Below are positions 22,249 to 34,188 of a stretch of 64,000 nt of DNA, piece by piece. The position numbers and the translations under genes were made by a program. Positions within the stretch are counted from its first letter, which is position 1. The number at the start of each line of letters is the position of its first letter. Location of the stretch: contig JAJKFJ010021549.1 in assembly GCA_027382625.1 (NCBI GenBank), positions 1 to 64,000 on the forward strand, written 5' to 3'. The notes under the pieces are model-generated. The model had not been told where the DNA came from and did no database searches. It worked only from the letters and a program-made list of their open reading frames with translations. Source of the DNA: Tetmemena sp. SeJ-2015 (lineage: Eukaryota; Ciliophora; Spirotrichea; Sporadotrichida; Oxytrichidae).

Positions 22249-23010
22249 TCATTAAGATCCTTCAGATGCCATTTTTTAGTAGTCAGATAAGTCTAACTTG
22301 ATTGGGGGACCCATGGTTGATTTTATACATCCCTTCAAGAAGTATTTTCCCTTGACAGACTCAGGTCTTTTGCTGACTAGCGCTTTAGCTAAAGCATCAA
22401 AGTTAGAGAACAAAGACTCCTCATCGAAATCTTTCATGCCTATCTTGACCATGATGTCTGCAGCCTCATTCACTCTGAATTCAATTTGTCCTTGCTTAGA
22501 GATCTTAATTGACTCTAGGAGTTCGCCTGGCTTTACCAAGGTGCCACTCTTCAGGTTGGGCATAAGTCCCTTTGGTCCCAAAGTTCTAGCTAAAGACTTT
22601 AGCTGAGGCATCTAGTCTTGAGTTGCAATGAGTTTATCGAAGTTAAATTGTCCCTCTCCTATCTGCTTGAGGATTTCATCATTACCAAAAATATCTGCGC
22701 CTGCTGCTACAGCCTCACCTTCCATTGACTTGTCTGCAAATACGCATAGCTTGATACTCTTTCCAGTTCCCGCAGGGAGAACGCAGGTACCTCTAATATT
22801 CTAGTCTCCTTACTTGGGATCAACAGCCAACCTGATCACGGTTTCCACTGACTCTCTGAACTTTCTCTCCTTAGAAATTGACTTGAGTCTGTTGACAGCT
22901 TCCTTTGGGGATAGCTTATCTTCCATGTTAATTTTGACCGCCTCTGCATCTAATTACTCTTGGGCCACGTTCTTCTTGTAAAAGCTGCTCAAGACTAACC
23001 AAGAAAGAAA
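22249..23010 (-). CDS. Ribosomal protein uL1, bacterial/mitochondrial type
   Basis: Minus-strand coding with the uL1 signature: RTLGPKGLMPN, SGTLVKPGELLESIK, GQIEFRVNEAADIMVKIG and the C-terminal STMGPPIKLD, ending at TGA 22251-22249. Upstream are GTCVLPAGTGKSIKLCVFA and AVAAGADIFG, as in the bacterial L1 fold. The organellar style and a hydrophobic leader (YFLSWLVLSSFYKK) suggest a mitochondrial ribosomal protein encoded in the nucleus. uL1 forms the L1 stalk that helps release deacylated tRNA. The start Met is not resolved: the leader is out of frame with the ATG near 23063, so an IES or intron probably lies at 23010-23060. Confidence 0.85.
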
Positions 23011-23059
23011 ATATTCAAATTTCTAAAATCAAAATCAATTAATTCAGTCAGTGATGAGA

Positions 23060-25870
23060 TCATTTAGCCTGCTTCTTTGAAATTTGGGTTTGCTTTTTGA
23101 GAATCTCAACTTGCTTCAGCTAGTCCTGCAAGAACTTCTGATTTTTCTCGAAATCAAACTTTTCTATCTTTCTGCGTTTCAAAGGTGAAGAGTGATTATT
23201 TATGGCGTCATCATAAGTCTTATTATAAATTAAGATTATACTCATTTAAGATTCGTAGAATAAGAAGTCAATACATTTTATTACAGAAAAATACATATTT
23301 TCAAATGCAGACTATTTTATGCTTTTTCAAAATAAAGCAATATTTTCTTCTAAAATGTTGAATTAAATTATTTCATAAACCTATTTTAAAAGCTTTATAT
23401 GAGCATTATCTGCCTCAGACTGTTCTTGAGTAAATCTATCTTCGAATGATTTGGAGATGACCTCATCATTGTGTCTGAGTTTCCTCTTTCTGAGAGTGAC
23501 TTGTTCTTTGAAGAGTCAAACTAGAGTTTGCAGACTCATTGATCTCACTAAATACTTCTGAATAGATTTGAGAAGTTTTGAGGCACTTCACAATCTCTTC
23601 TTATCTCTAGGTTGAGGAGAGCAACGATATTTATTCCAAGCACTCTTTCTCCACTTTTCTCTTCTTTATCTCAGAGAGTTTAATTTTGTCAGTTAGCAAT
23701 AAGGTTTGTGAAGTTGGTTGAGCGTAGTTATCCTCAGATTTTTATAGCAGTCTTAAGGGCTTAGAGTGATCTTTTTAGGAATAGAAGTCTTGAGGGAAGC
23801 CTATTTTAGAGTTTAAAGAGTCTAGGAACTTTGCTAACTAACTCTAGTTAATTCCTTAGTAAGCTTCTTAAAGTTAATATCTTCCATTTTCAAGAAGGTG
23901 CTTGAAGGATCAGTGAACAACTTAAAAGATAATTAAAAATCCAAATACAAGTAAGAATCTTCAGATAATGCAGGTAGAGAATTTATCATATCATATATTT
24001 TGCTGTAAATGAGATGCCCTTTGTAGAATCTGAAAACTGAGGCGAGAGGGAGGACTGTCTTGTAAGAGTAAATGTAGTCACAGGTTTGATCTAGGCTTCC
24101 AGATGCTATTCTTTGTTTTAAATTGTTGACAGATTTCTCGATTAAAGTATAAATTTTAGATTAAATAAGCAACATGAGTGGCTTTGTACTCCAATTATTC
24201 TGAAGGATAATCTGCTAATGACAAATCTTTAATTGCCTGTAATTATTTTAAGCATGCATCATCTTGGTGGCCTCTTTTTAATGATCTTGATGAGAATTTA
24301 GTGCAGGGTGATGATTTGAATGGAGTCTTTTAAAGTCTCATAAATTGGCTCAATAAGCTGCTTGATTATTGCTATAAAAAAGTTTGAGACTTGCAGTTCA
24401 TTCTTTTTCAAATGCTGCTCCACAAATCTAGACTTGTCATCATCCTAATTCTTGCTTATTTTGTCGAGGAGTGAGAGAATGAAAGATTTGATGTAGGCAT
24501 CAGATTTCTTAATGTTTGAATTTGAATTAGAACCATTCTGATAGGAGCTACATCTTCAAAAGCGTTGGCAAATAGAGTCTCTCAAGCTGTATTTATTTAA
24601 ACTTAGCTATTCTTTATCAAGAGTTTTAACTTCCTGGAAAGCAGATTTAAGATCCTTCAATAAATAAGCCAAAAGTATTGCTTTTAAGGTCTAGGGATGA
24701 TGAAGGTGCTTAATTTACTTTCTAGAACTGACTTAGCCAAAACAAAGTGGAATCATCGTCAAATTTTGGATCTTCTCTTGCTTTTTCTCTTCTAAATCAC
24801 TAAATCTAGCAAGATTAAATAGAATCAATTTTAAGACTATTAAATTCAGATACTGTCATTTTTCTCTTCGACTTTATTAAGTTTGCGAAGTTTGTCAGCC
24901 CTTTATAGAAGATAGAGGAATACTTTTTCATTAACCCATTATCCCTTGTTCACAGTAGCAAATCCAATTCCAGAAAGCCTATCAAAGTATATGCAGTCTT
25001 TTAGATCAGACTTAGGATTTTATACTAGGTCTATCAAGTTCAGAGTATAATTCTCCATTTTCACTTTAAAGAAGCCTTTAGGCTTTGAAATTAAGAACTC
25101 CTCTTGGAAGATGTCCCAATCGATATTGGCAACCAGGGTTTTGTTAGACTTCCTAAAGAGATATTCTAATGCCAGAAAGGCAAAAAACAAGGTGCCAGAG
25201 CAGCCATATAAAACTATACTGAATAGGTCAACAGGATTTATAATTTTTAAAATGTGTATATGAGGGTTGAGAAAGCAGCAAATTTAACCTTATATAACGT
25301 GGCTACAGAGAGATAAAAATAACCCAAGTTCAATCATACAATAATATTTTTATTTAATCCCATAACTAGTCTTCTGATTTTTAATTTCCCATACCAACTA
25401 TTGAGAACTTGATCTTTAGCTATGAAAAATGGTATTTTAGTAATCCCTTTCTCATGCCATTCCATTTTAATTTTCATGTATGCTTCATCATTTAAGACTT
25501 GAGTCTTTTACCTTTCTATCTCATCTATCATCAAATCTATTTCTGCTTTAGGTTTTTTCTTGGGAAATTTATTAGGCTGATGACCATAGAAAAATGACTC
25601 TCCCAAAGTATAGGAAGTTTTGTGTGCCTATCTCTCCAAATAATCTACAAGCATGGTTTCTGAATCTTCTTAAAGCTTTTTCTGTTAAATTTTCTTTGTT
25701 TCCTCATCATTTTAGCGGTTTTTATAAGTAGATTGATGTGATTAAGCGCTCTCTTCGTAATATGATTTTTTCTCTTCCTTGTTGGGTGGGGGTGGTGGGG
25801 GAGTTTAGTTGGAGTTGTTTGAAGGTGTCTTGAAAATATTGTTTGAAAATGACCTCCTCTAAAACTAAAT
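23060..25870 (-). CDS. Large uncharacterised helical protein
   Basis: Several minus-strand coding blocks follow each other in one direction: 25870-25380 (GESFFYGHQPNKFPKKKPKA, LNSWYGKLKIRRLVMGL), about 25200-24850 (FKVKMENYTLNLIDLV, FLYLLQRADKLRKLNKVEE), 24550-24290 (SDAYIKSFILSLLDKI, FIAIIKQLIEPIYETLKDSI), 24090-23880 (FRFYKGHLIYSKIYDMINS) and a basic C-terminus (KRRKIEKFDFEKNQKFL) ending at TGA 23062-23060. Frame switches between blocks imply several IESs or introns. The helical repeats resemble scaffold or tethering proteins, but I recognise no family. Its stop overlaps an ATG of the next minus-strand reading by two bases. Confidence 0.45.
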
Positions 25871-25879
25871 GTGGTAACT

Positions 25880-26447
25880 CTTTTGTCTAAGATGAATCTA
25901 AGTTTACAAAGTAAGTATTAATGAACTCTCTATCTTTTAAAGAGTTCCTCGTTAGTTGTCTTATAAGAGATTTTGAGTTTACAAATTATAAAAAAATGAA
26001 ATAATTTATAAACATGGCGAAGCTTTAAAAGTTATAAAAAAAATTTTTTTATAAGCGGTTCTATAATCGTTGGAATTTATCAGTTTCTATAGACGAAACA
26101 AATTTTTTCAGGTGATTTCAAAATGGAAAAAGCTAAAAAGTAGCGCGGGATTTCCAATCTTAAAGGCTTTTAAGTAAGAATTAAAATAATTTCTATCTCA
26201 TATTTATTTTCATTGAGTTTGAGATTATACACTCCATTGATTTAATGCTATAATTTATATTAAGCCGCTCGATTAAGTTTAGAAGTTTGGTTTATTTTAA
26301 CTAGTAAATTAATTGAGAAAGGGCGGCTGGTAAGATTTATATTTAAATATAAACTTTAACAACTATTATTTACAGACATCAAAAGTATGAACCCCTTCTC
26401 TACCCCCAATTACAACCACTTTTAGATATAGCAGATTTTGAAGAATC
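25880..26447. other. Intergenic, AT-rich, nothing recognised
   Basis: About 570 bp between divergent genes. No coding pattern with reassigned stops, no repeat and no RNA gene could be seen. It should hold the 5' ends of both neighbours. Confidence 0.5.
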
Positions 26448-27540
26448 ATGTATTAGTTTGAAAATGACTGGCAAGCTTGCCAAAATACAGATCACAGAAA
26501 TATGATGACTAAGTCGATGGCACAGTTGAGAGAAAACGACTCAGTAAGTTTATTACATCATTGATATTTTTGGGGAATGCTTTTTGCATACTCTCTATTT
26601 TGCTTTAATAATTTACTCCCTCTCAAAATAAATAAATCATAGGTACCTCGCATTTATGGCAAGAAAAATGAGAGATATGTCTCCCCCACGTTCAGGAGTA
26701 ATGCAATTCTCTATGGTGACTGCTAAATTAGAGAGAAGCCTGCTGAGACCTTTGCAACTATGCAAGATGCTTTCATGGGATCTCCACAGAGGTTAATTAC
26801 TTACAAGGAGAGAACTAATTAACAAAACTCCCTCTCAACAAATAAATATGCTCCCTACTCTAATGGCTTTCACCGAACTTCCAACCAAGGGGGCTAGCTT
26901 AACTATAAAAATTACAGTGAGGTGCCCATCGGAGTGAATGAAAAAATCAAGGAAACCTACCAGAAGCAATTCTTTGACCGAAAGAGGGCATGCGAGGTTA
27001 AGTTTGGTGCGCCAAACTTTAATGACAACTTGGTCTATAGTGCATCTCCTATAAGATTCGTGAACTCAACAAATTAGAGATCCATCACAAGGCCCCACTC
27101 AACTAACGAATTCACTCCCTTAGGTATTTACTAGCCTATGAAATTTGAAGATAGTTCGGCAAAGCACAACAGAGATTTACAGTATACGGAAAATAGAGGT
27201 CACACTTCCAATAACAGAGCAGGATAAATTTAGAATTAAGTTCACGATAACTCCTGGAATGCGCATAATTAATAATTAAAATCTGTGGAAAAGGAGAAGA
27301 GGACCGTTAAATTCCAAAATACAGATTTCTAAACTACTGATGACGTCAAGTCAATAAAATCTAGCCACAGTTGTAAGAGAGACAAGCAGACAGCATCATC
27401 TCCACTATAGAAAAGGCTGGAAACAGACTATGAAGCCCCAGATTGGTGCTTTTTCTCACCACAAATGGACCCTTTCAAAAAGGCATTTGAAATTAAATAG
27501 CTTTGTAAATTATAAAAGTTATTTTTTTCGTACTAGAGTT
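26448..27540 (+). CDS. Uncharacterised polar protein
   Basis: ATG 26448 (MYQFENDWQACQN) leads through an intron of about 110 bp (donor GTAAGT near 26538, acceptor CATAG near 26642) into a long open frame: VPRIYGKKNERYVSPTF, AETFATMQDAFMGSPQRL, QFFDRKRACEVKFGAPN, LETDYEAPDWCFFSPQM. The splice keeps frame exactly and fixes the start. The protein is about 330-360 residues, rich in Asn, Ser and Lys, without membrane segments. The frame stays open to a TGA at 27740, past the start of the next gene, so the true end is not certain. No family recognised. Confidence 0.55.
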
Positions 27541-27703
27541 AAAATCTTCTACTCTAAATCTTAACGAGTTCAGATAAATCTTATTAACTCACTCTTAAAA
27601 ATCGTCCCAAAATTGACTTCTATAATTTTAACTTTTAAAAATAAGCTTTACTCTTCATTTATTAGACTTAAATAATTATTTAAAGCTAAAGAGAGTAAAT
27701 TCA

Positions 27704-29011
27704 ATGGACAGAGTGTATCGTGATAGGTAAAATCTTCTGAGACTTCAAGAAGTATCCTCTAAGAGTGTTCTACAGAATAGTGCTACTCCTAATGGCGATT
27801 TATTCTTGTAGACTTCGAAGGAGATACTCTGAAATGGAAACATGATAAGTAAGAGTAGCAGAGGCTCAGGAAGAGAGAAGTAAAATAAATGAACTCTTAT
27901 AAATGCTATCTACGTTATAATTATGGACCGAGGAATGATGAGTATGGATGCAAGTGAGATGAGGAAGCGAGTTTTATAAACTGCTTACAAACAAAGCGAA
28001 CTTAACATTTAGAATAGAAGTCTATCTCCAGCTCAGAATAGAGATATTTTCTAAATGCTCGGATTCAACGACAAAGACAAACTATTCTAAGATAAGAACT
28101 TCCACAGGTATGTCATCAGGCAGCAAATGATAGAAGCAAAGTTGAGAAAACAGCAACAGAAGCAAGCTCAGATTAAATCAGGAAAGAGTTATCATCAACA
28201 ACTTACTGAATATTTTAATTTAGCATAACGTTTAGAAGGCAACTAGTATGATAGAGAGGTAAAATCTTGAACACAAGAATAGTGTGAAGAATGAACTCAT
28301 TTAATTCTATGAAGCCTCAAATTAGTAAAAAATGAGGCAAAAGTACAGAGAAATAAGAGAAAAGCAAGGAAGCAAGACCATGGTAGATTTAGGGGTCTTG
28401 AAAGGTATGGAGAAAGAAAATCAGCTTGTTTCTGCGAGAAGAGAGATGTAGACACAAATAGCAAATGAATATCTTAGAAATAAATTTAGCGAAGCTAGTG
28501 ATAACTATTAAGGCCAAAATGAAAACAGCAAACTTGAATTAACCAAAGTACTCCAACCAGTTAACTAAAAACTCATAAACTACATGCAAGATAGTTTTCA
28601 CAGAGATCCTCTCTAGCCATCGAGATAAAAAGTTAACGAGTATAACTTAAGAATCTCGAGAAATAAGTCAAGCCAAGCAGAATATAGACTTATAGAAATT
28701 ACTAGCCCACTTAATCGTTGATAGAATAGCAGTATGTAAGATCTCCTCAGAGAGAGAACATCAATAATTACTCGTTTGTTTCATCCTAAGTTCACTCTGG
28801 GGGACACTGTCTATCAAATGCATCTACAATGTCCTCTTGTAGCTTACAGCAAGTTACAAAGGCTGAAATATCTAAGGAGGAGTTCAATTTGAGGAAAAAG
28901 AGAATGGATTAATTTAAGAATTCCTAATTGTAGGGAAGTTCAAAGAAATCTAGTCCTATGAAATTCAGCAATTCTAAAAGAGGGAATGCGAACTCGCATA
29001 AGTACCTTTGA
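27704..29011 (+). CDS. Uncharacterised Gln/Lys-rich helical protein
   Basis: Coding begins at or near ATG 27704 (MDRVYRDRQNLLRLQEVSSK), resumes at about 27925 (MDRGMMSMDASEMRKRVLQ, NRDIFQMLGFNDKDKLFQ), continues through a charged helical region (YVIRQQMIEAKLRKQQQK, QLVSARREMQTQIANEYL) and ends with KAEISKEEFNLRKKRMDQF and a basic tail to TGA 29009-29011. Frame changes near 27830, 28250 and 28750 suggest IESs. Long charged helices point to coiled-coil interactions, perhaps in the cortex. No family recognised. Confidence 0.5.
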
Positions 29012-29099
29012 AAGGTGTCTTATTGTCCTGCAAATGTAGATTTAAGATTATTTATGCTATTTCATTAGATACATTATGGATCATATATATCAAAGATAT

Positions 29100-30180
29100 T
29101 CAATCGTCTAATTATTCATACTTTCCTTTTTAACTCTCATCCATTTCTATAGTGTCATCTGTACTGGCCACTTTCATTCCTTTATTCTTAGGTGCCTTCT
29201 GTTTTTTATCTGATTTAGATTTCTTAGAAGATTCCTTGGATTTATCCTTCTTTTTACCTCCGCATAGTTTCCTCTTGCACTTGATGATACACATGAGACC
29301 CATGATGAGGTTGAAGAAAATAATCAACCCTCCAATAGCAGAAAAGCCGTAGAGATATATCTGTATGTGATTATTGATCATATTGCTAATCGGTTCCTTG
29401 CAAGTTCTTTATGGTATTCCACTAAACAAATTATTCATATACTGGTTAAAATCATACTCATTGATAAATCAATTAAAATAGCTATTTAATTATGATGTTA
29501 GAGAAGAGATACTTGGAAGATTCTTTGCAAATTCCTGAGCAATCGTTTTCCTCCTCTATTAATTTGAAAAGTGGGGCAAATGTTTATCGCACTGGTGGTG
29601 AAAATTGGAATGTATAGTTGGCGCACCTCTGCACATTATAAATACCATTAGTTGCATTAAAGAAGCTATACCTTATATAAATATAAATTATACTGTGAAT
29701 CATTGCTTGACAATCCAAACATAAGTGGGTCTAAAAATGTGGTATTTAGTTTTAAACTTATTACTTCCAGAGCAGATACAATCTTGGGAGCACAGGAAAC
29801 TTTCCGCTTTATCATAAGCATATTAAAAATCGATGCATGTAAGGTTCCTTTTTATAGGTTGACGCAATCAGCCTGTGCGAAATCTTCTTGAAGAGCCATA
29901 TAATTAACTGCTAGTAGTTGCACTATCTGAGTGCAAAGATATAGTGTTCCCATCGATAAGAAGAAAAACTATCACATGGTTTTAAGAGTTAAATTACTTA
30001 CTGAGAAGTTAGTCTTTGAGCAGAGATGTAGAATTTTCCTGCTCTGTCTTATTATGGAAATGATGGACATGATGACGTAGAAGGTTCCATAAAGGCAGAG
30101 GAAGGCAATAAATATGATGTTTATCTCGTTGATGTTGAGGAATCGACGCTACTGTGCGAAAGTAAAAGCAAGTTGCCAAA
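29100..30180 (-). CDS. Multi-pass membrane protein, tetraspanin-like
   Basis: Minus-strand coding shows hydrophobic segments near 30110-30030 (IIFIAFLCLYGTFYVIMSII) and 29390-29280 (GFSAIGGLIIFFNLIMGLM), with an extracellular-loop-like stretch at about 29560 (EEENDCSGICKESSKY), a form common in ciliate tetraspanins. The tail is strongly basic (KKKDKSKESSKKSKSDKKQK) and ends at TGA 29102-29100. Tetraspanins organise membrane protein clusters. The CCG motif of animal members was not seen, and the start and first helix are unresolved because of gaps at 29620-29990. Family call is moderate. Confidence 0.45.
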
Positions 30181-30348
30181 GCAATTATGAAGATCTAAAC
30201 TATGATAAGATACTTAGCTTACAACAAGTGAGACCAGGGAAAGGCGGAAGATCCCCGTCATTAAATTTTTGCACATTTTATTTTGAATTTAAACAATTCT
30301 TTTTAAAATTATTGACTAAGAAGTTATGCAACCTCAAAAGGTGGAAAA

Positions 30349-31158
30349 ATGACACTAGGTGCCAAGAAAGATGGTAAAACAATCCAATCAGCAAAAAAGG
30401 ATCCCCAAACTCTCAACATACAGAAGTAAAATAAAGCATCAACAGGCGAGGATGCTCAACCTCAAAATCTAAGCAAGGGGAAACAAGCTAACTCCTCTAA
30501 AAATAAATTAAAGCAGGGAGGAGAAGGAAAGTTATAGAATTAGGGAGAAGTGAAACCTGCAGAAGAGTATGATGACGAACAAGATGACTATTATGATGAA
30601 GAGTATTATGGGGAGGAGTATTATGGTGAAGAGGGGGAGGATTAATATGGGCCGGAGGAAGATGCAGAAGAATATGGAGAGGAGGAGGTGAAAGATTCCG
30701 ATAAAAAAGTAATAAAAGCTGCTGCTGCACCTAAGCAACCGGAACAATTAAAATCTTCTTAAGCACCTGAATATATTTAAAGAGAATATATGTTATGATA
30801 TAATTCAGCACCTTAGAAGTAAATCTGTTAGCATTATGTGGCTGGAGGGTGTAGGTTCGGAGATAAGTGCACCAACTTGCATACTGGAGTTATTCTTGAA
30901 AAACAACCATGCCTTCACTTCTTTATGAACAACTGCAAGCACGGAGCTAAATGCAGAAACTCACATGATTTCACCCCTCAGCAGTAAAAAACTCTCACTC
31001 AGGCGCTCATGAAGATGGGCCAGAGTGGTTAAGCAGGAATTACACCATAAGCAATTCATGAACTGATGTCTCAACTCGCAGAGAAGTATCATATAATTTA
31101 TAAAAAATAATAAAAATATAAAATTTATACTTTTGAGATAATAGAGAAATTTTATTGA
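30349..31158 (+). CDS. CCCH-type zinc-finger protein
   Basis: ATG 30349 starts a Lys/Gln-rich segment, followed by a very acidic Tyr-rich stretch (YYDEEYYGEEYYGEE). Then come two fingers of the form C-x7-C-x5-C-x3-H: CQHYVAGGCRFGDKCTNLH and CLHFFMNNCKHGAKCRNSH. Such fingers usually bind AU-rich single-stranded RNA in mRNA processing or decay. A 45-bp IES (30762-30806) with an in-frame TGA separates the acidic part from the fingers. The reading ends at TGA 31156-31158, though the last AT-rich codons may be non-coding. Upstream ATG 30325 is out of frame. Not recognised as a specific orthologue. Confidence 0.75.
30762..30806. other. IES, 45 bp, pointer AGCACCT
   Basis: AGCACCT at 30762-30768 and 30807-30813. 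The insert is AT-rich and contains an in-frame TGA; excision joins the acidic domain directly to the first CCCH finger. Confidence 0.8.
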
Positions 31159-31504
31159 GTTATAATGATTAAATTAAAGGCAGTAATTCTTGAATTATAG
31201 CATCTTAAGTTACTTTTTTATTAAAAAAATTATATTCTCTCGGTATAACCATAAGATGTTAAAGGCCTCGAAAGCAATCAAGTACCTAAACCAGACGCAT
31301 CTAAGCTTTTAAAATGTTTTCCTTAATTTAATTATTTTGTACTTATAAGCCTAAAACATTTGGTACATAAGCTGCATAGATTCCTACTGGAAAGGTATTT
31401 AGTGTTGCATCTTTGAAAGAAGAGAATAGAATTCTAGAGGAGTAAAAGTAGACAAATCCCATCTCAGTTCCTAAATAACAATTTAATAAGCTCATAACTA
31501 GAAT
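31159..31504. other. AT-rich gap, no gene assigned
   Basis: A short open reading at about 31256-31330 (GLESNQVPKPDASKLL in one frame) might be an N-terminal MDS of the SAC3 gene, but no pointer was found. Otherwise nothing recognised. Confidence 0.4.
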
Positions 31505-34152
31505 ATGATAATTCAGAAAGCTCCAAAGACTCTCACAACTTTCAATAAAAAAGGAGTCACTTTTCAAGATGCTATTTAAGAGGTAGAATTGAAAGGAGAC
31601 ACAATTTTGCAGAGGTAGAATAAGATTTTTGAAGATCTGAAATAGATCCAATCCAAGCCCTAAGATTACATAATTCCAGGAGTAGCAGAGTGTCTCTAAT
31701 TTTGTAATGACTAGGAACTTGAAAGAAGATTCGAGGTTGAAACAGGAGCGGCATCCTAGTTTGAGCTTGACAAAAATGGTGAGAATTTCAAGAAACTGGC
31801 TATCAAATGTTTCGCAAGAAGTGCTGCTGATAAGATCATGAACGACCCAGGAATAGTCAGGCCACCCGCAGTTCTCTATAAGGTGATAGAGTATCTGAGA
31901 GACTGCGTTGTCGACTAAGATCTTCTGAAACCAAGTGAAAGAACTTTCAGCGCGAAGAATTCATCCTATTTCGATGTCTACAGCTTTGTGAGAGATAGAG
32001 GTAGATGTGTCTCAAATGATTTAATCATTCTCAAAGACCATTTGCAACCTAACTTTGAGCAAATTTCTGTAAGGATTAAATTCATTCAAGTTATTTTCTA
32101 CAGTGTCTTTAAGAATTCGCAAGGTACTTGATAATGGCGTACCACCATGGATTCCACATTAAAGATTTAGAGCTGTTCCAAAATACGTCAGATTCTGACT
32201 AAGACTTTTGGCCAGTTGAAAGACCTTTACCAAGATATCAAATTCGATCGTAACTATCTATGGACTTATAATTTATAGGTAATATGAGCAAGGAAACAAA
32301 GGCTCTCCTTTTAAAAGACTAGCATGAGTTCCTCTCTTACCTAATCATTTAAAACATTACCTTTATAATTCTCTGATTATCATAGCAGTAGCAAATGATT
32401 CTGTAATTTCCTAAGACTATATCTAGACTGTAGACTTTCCCTCCTATTCAAGAAGTCAAAAGGATATTTTGAATTTCGCTATCAAAGTAAACTCAGCTAT
32501 TCAAAATTAAGATGCGATTTCCTTTTTCAAGCTTCTGCGTTCTTCGTCAACTCCCTACTTAATGAAATGCATGATGATAAGTTTCCTCAACGAATATTAA
32601 ATTCAAATTTTTATACGAAATGAGGCTAGCGTAAATTGAAAACGTACGAAGATTCAGTAATAAGAACACCACCTTAGACTTCTTGCTAAAGATGCTTCTG
32701 TTTGAGAATAACGATGAAGATTTTGTGTCTTTTGTGCAAGCCTCTGGCTTTCCAGATTTCGATTTAGATAGTCTCGATTTCAGAGACAGGTTAAGAAATG
32801 AGGACTGGACTGGTAAATTTGGAAATTGGAGGTAGACTTAGAGACTGAGTTTCCTAGACGAGCAAGTGGGAAAGCGTCCTAGGTCCCTTTACATGAAAGA
32901 AGGTCTTATCACTGAGAAGACTCCAGAGTAAATAAAAGCCATGAGAGAGCAAGAAATAAGGAGACAAAAAGAAGAAGAGAAGATGTTAGCAGAGAAGAAA
33001 AGAATGGCCTTGGAAGCTGCTAAACTTGAACATGAGAGAAAGGAAGTAGAGAGACAAAAGAGAGTCAGAGAAGAGATTGAGAGAAAGGAAAGGGAGGACA
33101 AGGAAAGAAAGGCCAGAGAAGCTGAAGAGCTGAAACTTAAGGAAGAGAGGTTGAGGAGAGAAAAGGAGGAAAGAGAGAGGATGGAAAAAGAAAAGGAGAA
33201 AGAGATGCAAAAACAAAGAATAATCAAGAAATTCAAAGACTTATTCTCACATAATATATTAAATAAATTATAAACATCAGAAATTAATTGACAATATCTC
33301 TCAAGTTCAGTGACACTCTGGACTAAAAAATTATTAAGAGTAATTAGGAATCTCATAGATTTATTTCAGAGTTCTCTAAAATTTATAAGAAAGCTTCTGG
33401 AAAGAGAACTAACAGGGACTATCTTTAGGAATTAGAACTTGAATTGATAGAGCTTTTCAATTAAGATACTTTCATACCCAAAGGCAAACATATTTATTTT
33501 AAACGGAAGGAAGTTATTGAGTAATTGAATATGATAGAGCTCGACTTTGATAGCACTAGTGATTTTAGGATGAGAGATTGGCTTAAACAGATAATACCAG
33601 ATAAGAAAGGCTTCCTTCATGTTTAGCTAATATCTTCTCGCATCAGACCCACCAATTCTTCGGAGTAACTTTGGAATTTGCTTTAGTTGCTGATTCTGTT
33701 ATTCAATAACTCTGATGAGAGAGTCTTGAGGAAATCTACTATGGTGAATAAATATCGTACTGATATCCACAAGGAACTAGAGATGAGCTTCAAGTACGAG
33801 GAAATAGAGAAAGTACAGGCTAATTAAAATTTGAAAGAGAAGCCTTCTACTTGGCACCAACTTGGTGATGCTTTTGACAACACCTCTCAAGGCTAAGAGT
33901 GATATAGACTTCCTAAAGGAGCAGCTCAAGAACTACCCAGACTACTCTAGATTCAACATTGTAGTCATGATATATGGCGCTGATATTAAGGAGATAACAG
34001 ATACTCAAAATTAGATTCTCATGAGGTTTGTAGAAGAGAAAACTTATCCTATTTCAAAAGAGTCTAGCAGTGAATATTATATGAGGAATCTTGAAGTTTA
34101 ACTTAATGTATTTGAATTAAAAGTGAATACCTTTGTTTGTTCTTACTTCTGA
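31505..34152 (+). CDS. SAC3/GANP-family mRNA export protein
   Basis: ATG 31505 leads into the SAC3/GANP domain: GVAECLQFCNDQELERRFEV, AIKCFARSAADKIMND, PPAVLYKVIEYLRDCVVD, YSFVRDRGRCVSNDL, QLKDLYQDIKFDRNYLWTY and, after breaks, LDFLLKMLLFENNDEDFVSF. These follow the order seen in yeast Sac3 and human MCM3AP, the scaffold of the TREX-2 complex that couples transcription to mRNA export at the nuclear pore. A long charged coiled coil (about 32930-33240) and a C-terminal globular part (YLQELELELIELFNQDTF, QLKNYPDYSRFNIVVMIYGA) follow, ending at TGA 34150-34152. Frame changes near 32100-32200, 32280-32420, 33240-33310 and 33860 imply IESs or introns. The stop lies 36 bp from the convergent CLN3-like stop. 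Confidence 0.75.
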
Positions 34153-34188
34153 GGATAATCTGTTCCCACTCTAGATATAAGCTCCAAT

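Noticed and set aside
29152..29352. Plus-strand ORF overlapping the tetraspanin-like tail
   Set aside because: Antisense of the Lys/Ser-rich tail; the minus strand has membrane helices and a proper stop.
32889..33356. Minus-strand Ser/Leu-rich ORF of 155 codons
   Set aside because: Antisense of the charged coiled coil in the SAC3-family gene.
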